Counted from the stretch's first letter, positions 7,424-15,603 are shown. The stretch: DNA of 47,465 bases from CAYNTC01 sp964432925 (GCA_964432925.1 CAYSPM010000004.1:1-47465); one strand, 5' to 3'. Translations and numbers: made by a program. Notes: generated by a model not told the origin, from the sequence alone.

Positions 7424-7451
7424 ATTATAACTTAACTTTTGATTAAGTCAA
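7424..7451 (-). promoter_or_regulatory. sigma70-type promoter of the toxin-antitoxin-chaperone operon
   Basis: On the minus strand TTGACT (7446-7451) and a perfect TATAAT (7424-7429) are separated by 16 bases. An imperfect inverted repeat around the -10 (AGTT..AACT arms) could be the HigA operator. The remaining upstream sequence to 7780 has no gene that I can see. Confidence 0.7.
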
Positions 7452-7550
7452 CACAGGTCAGTCGGAAATCGAAAAAAATTTTTACAATTTCCTTTATCAC
7501 AGCGAAAAAGCCCTTTCTGGTCAACATGTAAGGGTTTCAATCACTGAATT

Positions 7551-7566
7551 ATACTATATATAGTAT
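7551..7566. repeat. 16-bp perfect palindrome in a gene-free stretch
   Basis: ATACTATATATAGTAT is a perfect palindrome in the 329 bases between the toxin promoter and the YbaK gene. No coding frame, tRNA or clear terminator is visible there. It could be an operator or simply AT-rich chance sequence. Confidence 0.35.
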
Positions 7567-7780
7567 TCTCTTAATATAAAGACCGGTAAATAATTTCACA
7601 GGAGTCCTGTTAGATAATACTAAAATCAGAATTGAGCGGTGTTTCCAGGATATTAATTTCCGTAATTCTGTGCGGATACTTATACCACCTGCAAGATTAC
7701 ACGCACCATAGGTACTCAAATACAGGCTTTGCCAAGAAGGCCATTAGAATTTTACGTTGCTTGGGTAAATCATCCTTTGT

Positions 7781-8245
7781 TTACGAGGTCATTTGGTAGC
7801 TGAATTCAAGGACCTTGGGCGCAACAAGTCTTCGGTAGTCATCCATCTTAATACGAATTGCTTTTTCGTGCGAGCCTGCCTGAAACAGGATGTGATCATC
7901 TTTTTCTAAAGCCTTGTCCATAACCACAGGCATATCATACAGGTTTCCAAAAGGCGGTTCTGCTCCCAGATCACAGTCAGGAAATATCTTATTCATCTCG
8001 TTTTCCTGAACCAACTCAAGCGATTTAGCACCTAATTGCTTTTTCAGCTTGCCCAGGTCAATCTTATAGCACGCTGAGAGAACACACATTATGTGTTTTC
8101 CATCGGCTTTGACGATCACCGGCTTAGCAACGTACTTACCTGACTCATGTTCCTCTGCCGCCATATGCTGTGCTGTGAATGATGACTTGTGCTCAGTGAT
8201 CTCGTATTTAATCGCCGACTCGTCCAGAAATTCTATCACTCGCAT
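7781..8245 (-). CDS. YbaK/EbsC-family aminoacyl-tRNA deacylase
   Basis: The 154-residue protein matches the YbaK/ProX editing domain over its full length: an N-terminal MRVIEFLDESAIKYEI segment, SSFTAQHMA, the central VAKPVIVK with the conserved Lys, and the AEPPFGNLYDMPVVMD segment typical of the ProXp/YbaK fold. These free-standing enzymes hydrolyse mischarged tRNAs such as Cys-tRNAPro. A longer frame exists upstream, but AAGGAGGTG directly before MRVIEF fixes the start used here. It is a single gene flanked by non-coding sequence. Substrate cannot be told from the sequence. Confidence 0.88.
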   Translation of the reverse strand: MRVIEFLDESAIKYEITEHKSSFTAQHMAAEEHESGKYVAKPVIVKADGKHIMCVLSACYKIDLGKLKKQLGAKSLELVQENEMNKIFPDCDLGAEPPFGNLYDMPVVMDKALEKDDHILFQAGSHEKAIRIKMDDYRRLVAPKVLEFSYQMTS

Positions 8246-8437
8246 TTTACACCTCCTTGGTAATATCTGGCATCCTGTTATAGTGCTTTTAACCATAAGC
8301 ATTTTCACCCAGGAATATCTGCCATGTCAATTGTTTTTATAGCAGCTTGTTTGACTTTTTCGTTTATTCCTACGTTTTCCTAAGCATTAGGCTTGGTTAT
8401 TCATCCCCCCAGCTCCAAAAACTTATATACGAAGTAA

Positions 8438-9134
8438 TTGTTGGTTCTATCGTGCCATTTTGACACATTGAAATCCGACGTGGAAAGGATTAGAAATGAA
8501 GATTGCGCAGGGAAGATTAACAAAACCAGTTGCTGTAGCATTAATTTTTCAGTTATGTTGATAGACTATAGATATGCCACAAATGAGGTAGTCCCTCAGT
8601 CCAATGTGGGCGTCTTATCAGCCATGCACCAGAGGGCTCTTAATGCAGCTACCGTCAAAGCCGTTGAGCAGGCGGGCGTCGATGAGATGTTTGTCGGTAG
8701 CGAAAGTATCTATCTCGATATCAAAGCCATGAGTTCCGCCGACTTAGGTAAGCAACACGTCTCCGGAGCCGTTACGTTAGAGTTCGAAACAAGGGGCGCA
8801 AATTTTGCCGGCAGAAACTTGAGAGCCACCTGGCCGCCAATGGATTTGAAATCACTCAAGCCATGTCGGCTCAATTCTTAGTTTGCGTCGTCAAGGCTTC
8901 GCAGGTCCGCAAGCCCATGTAAGGAGCGCAAAGGTCAGAATCGCAGCTAAGCTCTCAACTGGCCCAACCGACGACGACATAGTCCTCATAGGCATAGCTG
9001 ATGGTATCGTTCCTCGGCCTGACCTCAGTTCAAATGTCTCAATGCCGAAGTCAAACTACCTAAGGGCTACTCAGTTCGCCGTTAGCAAGCTAATGCAGCA
9101 GCTTAGCACTATCCCCCAGACAGACTTGTACTAG
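8438..9134 (+). pseudogene. Degenerate coding remnant of unknown identity
   Basis: Two abutting frames (8438-8881 and 8883-9134) have protein-like stretches but poor starts. Around 8790 the frame that reads more naturally shifts by one: after TLEFETRG the alternate frame gives RKFCRQKLESHLAANGFEI and continues to QAMSAQFLVCVVKASQVRKP with a TAA near 8922. A third piece (TDDDIVLIGIADGIV onwards) lies in another frame. This looks like one older gene broken by frameshifts. I do not recognise the family. Chance open frames remain possible, hence the low confidence. The 190 bases before it (8246-8437) show nothing. Confidence 0.3.
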
Positions 9135-9158
9135 TGCCGATATGCCTTGTCCTTGTTC

Positions 9159-9584
9159 TCAGCTCAACGGCCAACTGTTTGGCTTGTACTTAAGCCACTC
9201 GCCGGCGAATCGACACAAGTCTTCAAAGCCGACGTCCTCTGCAACGCCAAGACCGCTGTTAAGCCTGCTGCCAGCCTGAAGCCATTGTCCGCCGAATGAA
9301 GAGACCTCGTCATATCCGGTTATCCACCCTGGCGCTGGCGCACTTGACCAGAATCCACCCAGGACTTCATACTCACCGCCTGCGCTCCAGCCTGTATCAG
9401 GCTGACCAATCGTTCCGACAAGCGTGTATGGCCCGCCACTGCTCGTTCCGCCGCCGCCATCGATTGTATACCAGCTCAACTCATACTGGCCCTGCGCGAA
9501 AATAGGCGGCGACATCTGTGCCAGTAGCACAATAAGTACCCACGTCCCAACGTGTTTTATCACTATCTCACTTTTTTTTTGCAT
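9159..9584 (-). CDS. Short secreted planctomycetal protein with dockerin-like tail
   Basis: The 141-residue protein has a signal peptide (hydrophobic 12-29, cleavage near IFAQ). A Gly-rich segment follows, SWYTIDGGGGTSSGGPYTL then GTIGQPD and YEVLGGFW, a pattern seen in many secreted Planctomycetota and Verrucomicrobia proteins. The C terminus AEDVGFEDLCRFAGEWL matches the short dockerin-like or sorting tail of Phycisphaerae secreted proteins. CAGGAGG lies six bases before the ATG. It follows the large MopE-repeat protein on the same strand, so they may be co-expressed surface proteins. Function is unknown. Confidence 0.8.
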   Translation of the reverse strand: MQKKSEIVIKHVGTWVLIVLLAQMSPPIFAQGQYELSWYTIDGGGGTSSGGPYTLVGTIGQPDTGWSAGGEYEVLGGFWSSAPAPGWITGYDEVSSFGGQWLQAGSRLNSGLGVAEDVGFEDLCRFAGEWLKYKPNSWPLS

Positions 9585-9656
9585 AGCAGCCTCCTGATTT
9601 TCTCATGTGCCCTATATGCGCACAGAGTTACAGCAGTCTCAAACTTACACCTCCTT

Positions 9657-9682
9657 GTCGCGATTTCTCTTTACCTCGCGAC
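9657..9682 (-). other. Hairpin between the two secreted-protein genes
   Basis: GTCGCGA and TCGCGAC form a 7-bp perfect stem around a 12-base loop, just after the stop of the MopE-repeat gene. There is no U-tract, so it is more likely an mRNA stability or attenuation element than an intrinsic terminator. Confidence 0.35.
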
Positions 9683-9727
9683 CCGGAAATTCAGTGCCAA
9701 TTGTTACTTTAACGGCCAATTAAACCT

Positions 9728-12652
9728 CTAACGATAGAGCCAGTAATCAGCAAGCCGAATTAAATCGTCGAAGTCAATATCGTTGTCCCTGTACAGATCA
9801 CTAGCTGCGCCATCGTGCACTCCAGCACACACACCATCAGTACATACGTCATAAAAGGTTAAAGGATCCCCATCATCACAAGGAGTTCCATTAGGCTTGT
9901 TCACATTAACGCATCCTACACCAACAACATACATATCGTCGGTACAGGCATTCCCATCGTCGCAAGTACAATCCTCCCCGTCACAATCTTGGTCTATACC
10001 ATCGTCACAGATCTCTTCGGCCCCTGGGTAGATGGTGGAATCAGTGTCATCGCAGTCCCAGTTATTTGTAGCCGTGTACATTCCCGATGGTGAACATAGA
10101 CATTTGCCACTATCACCCATCCATCCATAGCTATCATTATCCATATCTATATAGTATGTTGTACATCCGGAAGCTCCTTCTTCATCTACCTCTCCATCAC
10201 AGTCATTGTCTTTGCCGTCACACACTTCCGGGGCACCAGGGTAAACGGTGGGATCACCGTCATCACAGTCAGCTGGTCGTCCGTCCATATCTCCCGGCTC
10301 ACCTGGGTCGCACGTATCGTAACCATCCGCGTCAGCGTCCGGACAACATCCCTCATCTACTATCCCATCGCAGTCGTTGTCTATGCCATCGCCACAGACC
10401 TCTTCGGCCCCTGGGTTGACATTACAATCCATGTCATCGCAGTCATTGTTATTTGTTGCTGTGTACATACCAGACGGTGAACACAGACATTTGCCACTAT
10501 CACCCATCCATCCGTAGCCATCATTATCTTTGTCTATATAGTATGTCGTACATCCGGAAGCTCCTTCTTCATCTACCGTACCATCACAGTCGTTGTCCTT
10601 GCCATCGCACACCTCTGTGGCTCCAGGATAAACAGTGGAATCGCCATCATCACAATCACCGCCTATCGTAACTCCGTACATACCTGAAGGTGAACATAAA
10701 CATTTGCTATCGCCTGATTGCCCATAACCATCAGCATCGTTATCTCTATAGTATGTCGTACAACCGGAAGCCCCTTCTTCGTCTACCGTACCATCACAAT
10801 CGTTATCCTTGCCGTCACAAATCTCTGTGGCGCCGGGATGAACCGCCGAATCAGTGTCATCGCAATCACCCCCATGAGTGGCTGTATACAGATCTGAAGG
10901 TGAGCATAGACATCTTACATTTGGTGACCCGTAACCATCACCGTCGAAGTCTCTGTAGTATGTTATGCAGTCCGATGCATTTTCATCTATCCGACCGTCG
11001 CAGTCGTTATCTTTACCATCGCAGACTTCTACAGCTCCAGGATGTATCGAGGGATCAGTATCGTCGCAGTCCTCTGGGATAGCATATCCATCGCCATCGG
11101 CGTCAACACCAAGACCCTCATCGATCAGGCCGTCACAGTCATTGTCCTTGCCATCAAGCACTTCTTCGGCCCCTGGATGGACAGCCGGATCAGTGTCATC
11201 GCAATCCTCGGGCACAGGATATCCGTCACCGTCAGCATCAACACCGAGATCCTCATCGATCAGGCCGTCACAGTCATTGTCCTTGCCATCAAGCACTTCT
11301 TCGGCCCCTGGATGGACAGCCGGATCAGTGTCATCGCAATCCTCGGGCACAGGATATCCGTCACCGTCAGCATCAACACCGAGATCCTCATCGATCAGGC
11401 CATCGCAATCATTGTCTTTGCCGTCAAGCACTTCAGTTGCTCCCGGATACGTAGACGGATCAGTATCGTCGCAGTCTCCACTTGTTGCCAACAGTTCAGA
11501 GGCAAGGTAATACCCTACAGGAGGATATCCTTCACCGCTTTGTGTAGTTCCATCTGAGTAACCATCACCATCGGAATCCTTATACCAGGTAACCATAGTT
11601 GTGGTTCCGCTATCCCCAATAGCTACCCAGTTGAAAGAATATGCTCCACTACAAACTCCAGAAGAAGGATTCGATAGTAAAATAGTGAAATCAGTTGTGC
11701 TCACATCCGCCACATGTGGCACAAGAAAAGTTACAGATCCTTCGCCATTTGTCCCAGTAATCAGCACAACTGGCGGTGATGCAAATGTGTGTCCAAAGTT
11801 AATGGTGGCGACAATCTGGTCAGATAACGCCCCAATACTTAGCTGCTCGACGGCGTACGAGCCGGATATTATCTTTTCAGCTTGATGCGAAAAAGCGTGC
11901 AAAGCGTATGGTGTCGGCATGATTCTCTGTCGCGGACTAAGCGTCGTGTAGTCTTCAGGATCGTTGCTTTGGCCCGGCCGGACGCTAATTTCCAGCCAGC
12001 GACCACCGCCATCGAACACCCCTTCGCCAAAATCCAGTTCCACCGTAAAATAGCCGTCGATGACATCAAGACCTTCTACATCGATTATTCTTCCCAACTG
12101 CGTCCCTGTCGTTGGAGCATCGTAAAGCTCGAATCTGAAATCATAAAGGTCGTCTGCCACACCACCGCCATCCAGCAAACGTCCCTGGTAGGTAAACGCC
12201 GTACCTGTTGACTCACGTACAACTGTGATGTGAACAGAACTTATTACCGACATCAATGTCTCGTCGTAAAGCATTAAGAAAGCTTCACCAGCCATTTGCG
12301 CCTCGAATTCAAAGACGAAATGAGCCCCAGGCGATGGCCTGACAGCCAAGCCCCCACTCCTAACGTAGTAACCGCTAAAACCCTCCACATTGTATTCTAA
12401 CACATCAGCAAGATCGCCGGCCTCGTCCATAGTCTGCAAAAACACAAAGCTGCCACAGAGCACTGCATCGTCAAAGCCAATGCAAGCAGCGTATGACCTG
12501 TTGTTGTCAGAACAAATCTCGATCGTACATGATTGGCCGAGTTGCAGAGTAATCGTATCCACCACTTGGTTATTCACCGTCAAAGACTGGGAGCCGCTTG
12601 CCGTCGATGACAGGAGAATAACGTAAACCGCCAATAATTTTATGTTCTTCAC
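9728..12652 (-). CDS. Large secreted MopE-repeat protein with H-lectin-like domain and dockerin-like tail
   Basis: The 974-residue exported protein begins at GTG, chosen because GGAGGG sits seven bases upstream and a signal peptide follows at once (KLLAVYVILLSSTASG). In order: an N-terminal beta domain; a FTYQGRLLDGG...DLYDFRFELYDA domain ending PTPYALHA (about 150-255); an H-type lectin-like region (FASPPVVLITGTN ... FNWVAIG, about 290-350); nine MopE-type units of the form DCDD(T/G)D...PGAxEVxDGxDNDCDGxxDE (about 385-890) with linkers such as SKCLCSPSGMY; a Cys-rich segment; and the tail DIDFDDLIRLADYWLYR. The Asp-rich units resemble Ca2+-binding or MopE-like motifs, so a metal-stabilised surface stalk or adhesin is plausible. 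Repeat number probably varies (see 11116-11400). Confidence 0.88.
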   Translation of the reverse strand: MKNIKLLAVYVILLSSTASGSQSLTVNNQVVDTITLQLGQSCTIEICSDNNRSYAACIGFDDAVLCGSFVFLQTMDEAGDLADVLEYNVEGFSGYYVRSGGLAVRPSPGAHFVFEFEAQMAGEAFLMLYDETLMSVISSVHITVVRESTGTAFTYQGRLLDGGGVADDLYDFRFELYDAPTTGTQLGRIIDVEGLDVIDGYFTVELDFGEGVFDGGGRWLEISVRPGQSNDPEDYTTLSPRQRIMPTPYALHAFSHQAEKIISGSYAVEQLSIGALSDQIVATINFGHTFASPPVVLITGTNGEGSVTFLVPHVADVSTTDFTILLSNPSSGVCSGAYSFNWVAIGDSGTTTMVTWYKDSDGDGYSDGTTQSGEGYPPVGYYLASELLATSGDCDDTDPSTYPGATEVLDGKDNDCDGLIDEDLGVDADGDGYPVPEDCDDTDPAVHPGAEEVLDGKDNDCDGLIDEDLGVDADGDGYPVPEDCDDTDPAVHPGAEEVLDGKDNDCDGLIDEGLGVDADGDGYAIPEDCDDTDPSIHPGAVEVCDGKDNDCDGRIDENASDCITYYRDFDGDGYGSPNVRCLCSPSDLYTATHGGDCDDTDSAVHPGATEICDGKDNDCDGTVDEEGASGCTTYYRDNDADGYGQSGDSKCLCSPSGMYGVTIGGDCDDGDSTVYPGATEVCDGKDNDCDGTVDEEGASGCTTYYIDKDNDGYGWMGDSGKCLCSPSGMYTATNNNDCDDMDCNVNPGAEEVCGDGIDNDCDGIVDEGCCPDADADGYDTCDPGEPGDMDGRPADCDDGDPTVYPGAPEVCDGKDNDCDGEVDEEGASGCTTYYIDMDNDSYGWMGDSGKCLCSPSGMYTATNNWDCDDTDSTIYPGAEEICDDGIDQDCDGEDCTCDDGNACTDDMYVVGVGCVNVNKPNGTPCDDGDPLTFYDVCTDGVCAGVHDGAASDLYRDNDIDFDDLIRLADYWLYR
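11116..11400 (-). repeat. Tandem 135-bp repeat inside the MopE-repeat gene
   Basis: Sequence from 11116 recurs identically at a lag of 135 bases (for example cttcttcggc at 11161 and 11296), covering just over two copies. Each unit encodes 45 residues: one DCDDTDPAVHPGAEEV / DGKDNDCDGLIDE motif plus the LGVDADGDGYPVPE linker. Perfect nucleotide identity, including synonymous sites, indicates recent duplication. It is also a place where short-read assembly could have collapsed extra copies. Confidence 0.9.
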
Positions 12653-12701
12653 TTTTTTGCCCTCCAAAAAAGTTCCTCTTTTTTGCAATGCAACCAATAG
12701 A

Positions 12702-13146
12702 CTACTGTTGTTGTATTGCTCTTTCCAGAGCTTCGATCTTTCGTTTCAATTCTTGGTTCTCTGCTGCTAACTGCTTCATTGCGTTAACCATCGTCCAGAT
12801 GATCGGGTCGTTATTGACCATCAAATACCCTTGATCATCTTCCTCAACCGCCTCCGGAATTACTTTCTGCACGTTTTGGGATGTCACTGCCGAAGTCCAA
12901 TTGGACTATGAAATGTCCGTTTACTACATCGATATCATCGAGGAAAATCGAGCTTTCTACCTGGATTCCTATATTGAGATCAGGATCGTCGTATAGCGCA
13001 AACTCAAAGTCGTACAGGCCGTCCATTAGGCTATTGGCATTCCCTTGGTAAATGAATCCGCTCCCCAAAGGCATCGCCGTAGTAGAATTTGCTGACAAAA
13101 CCACCAAACATAAAGCCACTATTGTTGATACTTTTGTCGTTTTCAT
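12702..13146 (-). pseudogene. Remnant of a secreted protein with peptidase-S74-type C-terminal chaperone, middle deleted
   Basis: Two frames overlap. The first (from 13146) has a signal peptide (STIVALCLVVLSANSTTA) and FIYQGNANSLMDGLYDFEF ... VVNGHFIVQLDFG, the same N-terminal domain found in the neighbouring MopE-repeat protein, and then runs out of frame. The second (from about 12887 to 12702) encodes TSQNVQKVIPEAVEED, GYLMVNNDPIIWTMVNAMK and a coiled-coil tail, which is the C-terminal end of intramolecular chaperone (endosialidase/peptidase S74) domains. The body and the S74 catalytic Ser/Asp/Lys region are absent. The join lies near 12885-12900 and is frame-shifting, so a large internal deletion is the simplest explanation. 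A good promoter remains upstream and may now serve the MopE gene. Confidence 0.7.
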
Positions 13147-13286
13147 TTTTCTAACCCTTTATAGTATTTTTGACAATCCCCAGCGCGTTCCACCTGCCCG
13201 CGCCGGACTTCTTCTGAGCCGTATTAATTAAACTTGCTATTTACCATCCTGGGTGCATAGCCATTGCTGGAGCTAATGTTGATTTA

Positions 13287-13316
13287 ATTATACTGTTTTT
13301 GACAAGTCAACGTCAA
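13287..13316 (-). promoter_or_regulatory. Probable sigma70-type promoter for the surface-protein cluster
   Basis: On the minus strand TTGACG (13311-13316) and TATAAT (13287-13292) are separated by 18 bases. Transcription would start near 13280, about 135 bases before the S74 remnant. The rest of 13147-13538 has no recognisable gene. Confidence 0.6.
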
Positions 13317-13538
13317 GATGATTAAAGAGCGAATTCGTCCCAGCAATTTTGGGATCATCTTCGACGACTAGCTTTTTGTGCCTTTTCTCATCCGGCAAAG
13401 TACAGCCACTCGCACCGAAGATAGTAATCCAAAGCGATTAGAACGATCTATGCAGGAAGTGGTGCTTCTCGGAGCTTAGATTCGACTTTGGTTGTCTAAT
13501 TGCCTTTTCAGGATAGCTTATCCTTGTGTAGGCCGAAT

Positions 13539-14486
13539 CTAATTCGCCAGCCTTCCAAATCTTGACCAGTCTTTGGCGGGCCAATAAAGATAATCTGCCC
13601 TGCCTATGATTGTGGCCAACGGAACTGGGCCGTAATGCCTGCTGTCTCTGGAAAGGTTTCGATTGTCCCCCATAACAAAGCAGTGATGTTCAGGAACTGT
13701 TATCTTTATAAAATCGCCAGAAGACTTGTCATGAGGAGGTTTCGCCAGGAATATTTTATATCTTGCATCACCGTTTATTTCTTCGAAAACGTCGCCCTCT
13801 AATGGCTCACCCTTAACTCTTATCCTTATTTTATCCAATGTAGTTTGAGCGAGCTTCTGTCGCTGCACTTTCTGATTGTTAATATAGAGCTGCACATCTT
13901 TAATTTCCACCGTATCGCCGGCAACTGCCACAACTCTTTTAACGTAACGCCATTGTCGGTTATCAGGACAAATATGAACGACAAGGTCGCCTCTTTTAGG
14001 ATCTGCCGTTTTGTAAGCCAGCTTGTTTGCAAGAAACCTGTCGTTCGGTACGATTGTTGGATAGTCCGAGGCGGCAGGAACTCTAAATGCCTCCACAGCC
14101 TTTGCTCGCGTGTGAAGGACGATTGCCATTGAACTACACGTACCCATAAGTATCAAAGTCAAATATACGTACCATCGGTTATAGTCTTTCAGCCTATAAT
14201 CGTTTCTGGTGTGTCTTGCCGTATACCATGAGTCGATAAGTGCATATAACCATATTGCCGAAAATGCAATCATCGATGCTACTACAATTGTCATCCGAAC
14301 AGACGAACTACTTACAGACAGTAGGCCGAACATTATTGGAATCAAAACACAGGAGAACAAGGCCAGAATGACACCTTTGGCAATTCTGCCACAGTATACA
14401 TGACCTAATCCTGGCATAATAAATGAAAGTGCTATAGTCACAGGAGTCCCTCTCCTTTTCGTTTTGCCTAAATTTGTCTCAGTCAT
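13539..14486 (-). CDS. lepB: Signal peptidase I with variant active-site context and extra membrane segments
   Basis: The 315-residue protein has an N-terminal membrane region (hydrophobic about 15-32, 38-56, 64-86 and 106-124) longer than usual, then an S26 peptidase domain. The catalytic Ser is S140 in VPAASDYPTIVPND; most family members have SM at this place, here SD. The general-base Lys is K183 in YVKRVVAVAGD. Box E, GDNRNLSRDSR, is intact and followed by GPVPLATIIGRADYLYWP. It removes signal peptides from exported proteins, many of which are encoded nearby. GGGGAAG precedes the ATG. It lies 17 bases after the small membrane protein gene of the sigma-factor operon. A second lepB elsewhere in the genome is likely but unseen. 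Confidence 0.9.
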   Translation of the reverse strand: MTETNLGKTKRRGTPVTIALSFIMPGLGHVYCGRIAKGVILALFSCVLIPIMFGLLSVSSSSVRMTIVVASMIAFSAIWLYALIDSWYTARHTRNDYRLKDYNRWYVYLTLILMGTCSSMAIVLHTRAKAVEAFRVPAASDYPTIVPNDRFLANKLAYKTADPKRGDLVVHICPDNRQWRYVKRVVAVAGDTVEIKDVQLYINNQKVQRQKLAQTTLDKIRIRVKGEPLEGDVFEEINGDARYKIFLAKPPHDKSSGDFIKITVPEHHCFVMGDNRNLSRDSRHYGPVPLATIIGRADYLYWPAKDWSRFGRLAN

Positions 14487-14503
14487 ATCACTTCCCCTTT
14501 ACT

Positions 14504-14758
14504 TCAGCACTGCAGAAGAATGCTCATTACAAGAGCGATCCTGACGAAACCGACTATGCCACTCGTTGCTACAAGCCCAGCTTGTGCGACAGGATGCGAA
14601 GAAAGGACACTCGCAATCCAGCGCAGGGCCTCAAAAGGTCTTATCTTGCTTTTTTCATACTCATATATCTGGCTCATCACTTTGCTTGTGAAGTCCTTGC
14701 TGATATATATTTGACTCTTGTTTTCTTTCCATGCATCGTATAATTGCAAATAATTCAT
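14504..14758 (-). CDS. Small one-helix membrane protein, candidate anti-sigma factor
   Basis: The 84-residue protein has a charged N-terminal half (YDAWKENKSQIYISKDFTSK, then helical EYEKSKIRPFEAL) and one transmembrane segment near the C terminus (about 58-82, VAQAGLVATSGIVGFVRIAL). Its ATG overlaps the stop region of the ECF sigma gene (ATGA-type overlap at 14755-14758), so the two are translationally coupled. That position and a cytoplasmic N-terminal region followed by one helix are what is expected of an anti-sigma factor. It lacks a visible zinc HxxxCxxC motif and is shorter than most. I do not recognise a named family; the role is inferred from position. Confidence 0.65.
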   Translation of the reverse strand: MNYLQLYDAWKENKSQIYISKDFTSKVMSQIYEYEKSKIRPFEALRWIASVLSSHPVAQAGLVATSGIVGFVRIALVMSILLQC

Positions 14759-15297
14759 GGTATGTTCACTCCAAATTCCTTAAGTGCCAGTCTCAATTTT
14801 TGCTTTGCTCTATTTATTCGTGATTTGATAGTTCCAATTCTTGCTCCCTCAATTTGTGCGATCCTCTCGTATGGAAGTCCTTCGAACTCAGCAAGAATAA
14901 GAGCTCTATGCTGTTTAGATGGTAGCGCCTGCAATTCTCTGTTCGGCCGGTTAAAGAGTTCCTTTTGAACCATGTCCTCGGCTGGATTAGACTCGCTTAT
15001 ATTCTCCGGCAGGTCGTCCATCAATCGTGGCTTTTTCTTTCGTAACGTATTGATGCTTTTGTTTCTGGCAATCGTGAGAAGCCATGTTGACAGACTACTT
15101 CGGGCGGGATCAAACGTTTCCAGCTTCTTGTATGCCATAAGGAATACTTCCTGGCCTATATCCTCACACGAATCGCTGTTTCCGGTGATATTTCTTATGA
15201 TTCGGACAACCACACTGCTATATTTGCTCACCAACAAGCGGAAGGATTCCGTGTCACCATCCAGCACTCGGCGCACTACCTCAATATCTTCTGTCAT
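14755..15297 (-). CDS. ECF-family RNA polymerase sigma factor
   Basis: The 180-residue protein has the two ECF domains. Region 2 (about 10-90) contains GDTESFRLLVSKYSSVV, CEDIGQEVFLMAYKKL and FDPARSSLSTWLLTIARN; region 4 (about 120-175) contains LPSKQHRALILAEFEGLPY and a GTIKSRINRAKQKLR helix-turn-helix. It directs RNA polymerase to a specific set of promoters, probably for envelope or secretion functions given that signal peptidase is in the same operon. A possible autoregulated promoter lies upstream at 15337-15364. The HtrA protease gene diverges from it. Confidence 0.93.
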   Translation of the reverse strand: MTEDIEVVRRVLDGDTESFRLLVSKYSSVVVRIIRNITGNSDSCEDIGQEVFLMAYKKLETFDPARSSLSTWLLTIARNKSINTLRKKKPRLMDDLPENISESNPAEDMVQKELFNRPNRELQALPSKQHRALILAEFEGLPYERIAQIEGARIGTIKSRINRAKQKLRLALKEFGVNIP

Positions 15298-15336
15298 CCG
15301 GTACCATCCAGCTAACTATCATCAACTTTCACTCTT

Positions 15337-15364
15337 TTATACAACTGACTATAGGCAAAGTTCC
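15337..15364 (-). promoter_or_regulatory. Possible ECF-type promoter of the sigma-factor operon
   Basis: On the minus strand GGAACTTT (15357-15364) is followed after 14 bases by GTATAA (15337-15342). GGAACTT is the hallmark -35 of many ECF sigma factors. The -10 match is weaker. It sits about 40 bases before the sigma gene, which fits autoregulation. Confidence 0.4.
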
Positions 15365-15479
15365 ATATAAATACAGGCCAGATTTTCTATGAATATAATG
15401 AAATTCTCACCCTGATTACACTTCGGACGTTGGCATCTTCGTGGTTGGCATTAATGCAACCTTCTGATGAAAAAAAGCT

Positions 15480-15509
15480 TTGACAGCATGAACTTTCTTG
15501 CCATAGAAT
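15480..15509 (+). promoter_or_regulatory. sigma70-type promoter for the HtrA protease gene
   Basis: TTGACA (15480-15485) and TAGAAT (15504-15509) are separated by 18 bases, giving a leader of about 90 bases. The AGGAGG six bases before the ATG completes the expression signals. The site overlaps a 53-codon minus-strand open frame without a start (15416-15577) that may be a gene scrap. Confidence 0.55.
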
Positions 15510-15603
15510 CGTATAAAGTCGTACTTAATTTGCGTGGCTTTGTCTACGGCGTCTGCCTTAGACTTGTAGTGTTTTTTTTAGTCTGATTAACAGGAGGTCA
15601 AAA

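Noticed and set aside
7530..7545. GTTTCAATC-like string resembling a CRISPR repeat end
   Set aside because: It occurs once, with no repeat-spacer periodicity and no cas genes in the window.
9648..9658. AAGGAGGTG followed by a four-codon TTG frame before the short secreted-protein gene
   Set aside because: Too short to judge; most likely chance or part of the hairpin region.
10965..11557. Long plus-strand open frames opposite the MopE-repeat gene
   Set aside because: They are periodic shadows of the 135-bp repeat on the minus strand, rich in Ser/Pro or Ile, with no ribosome site or recognisable domain.
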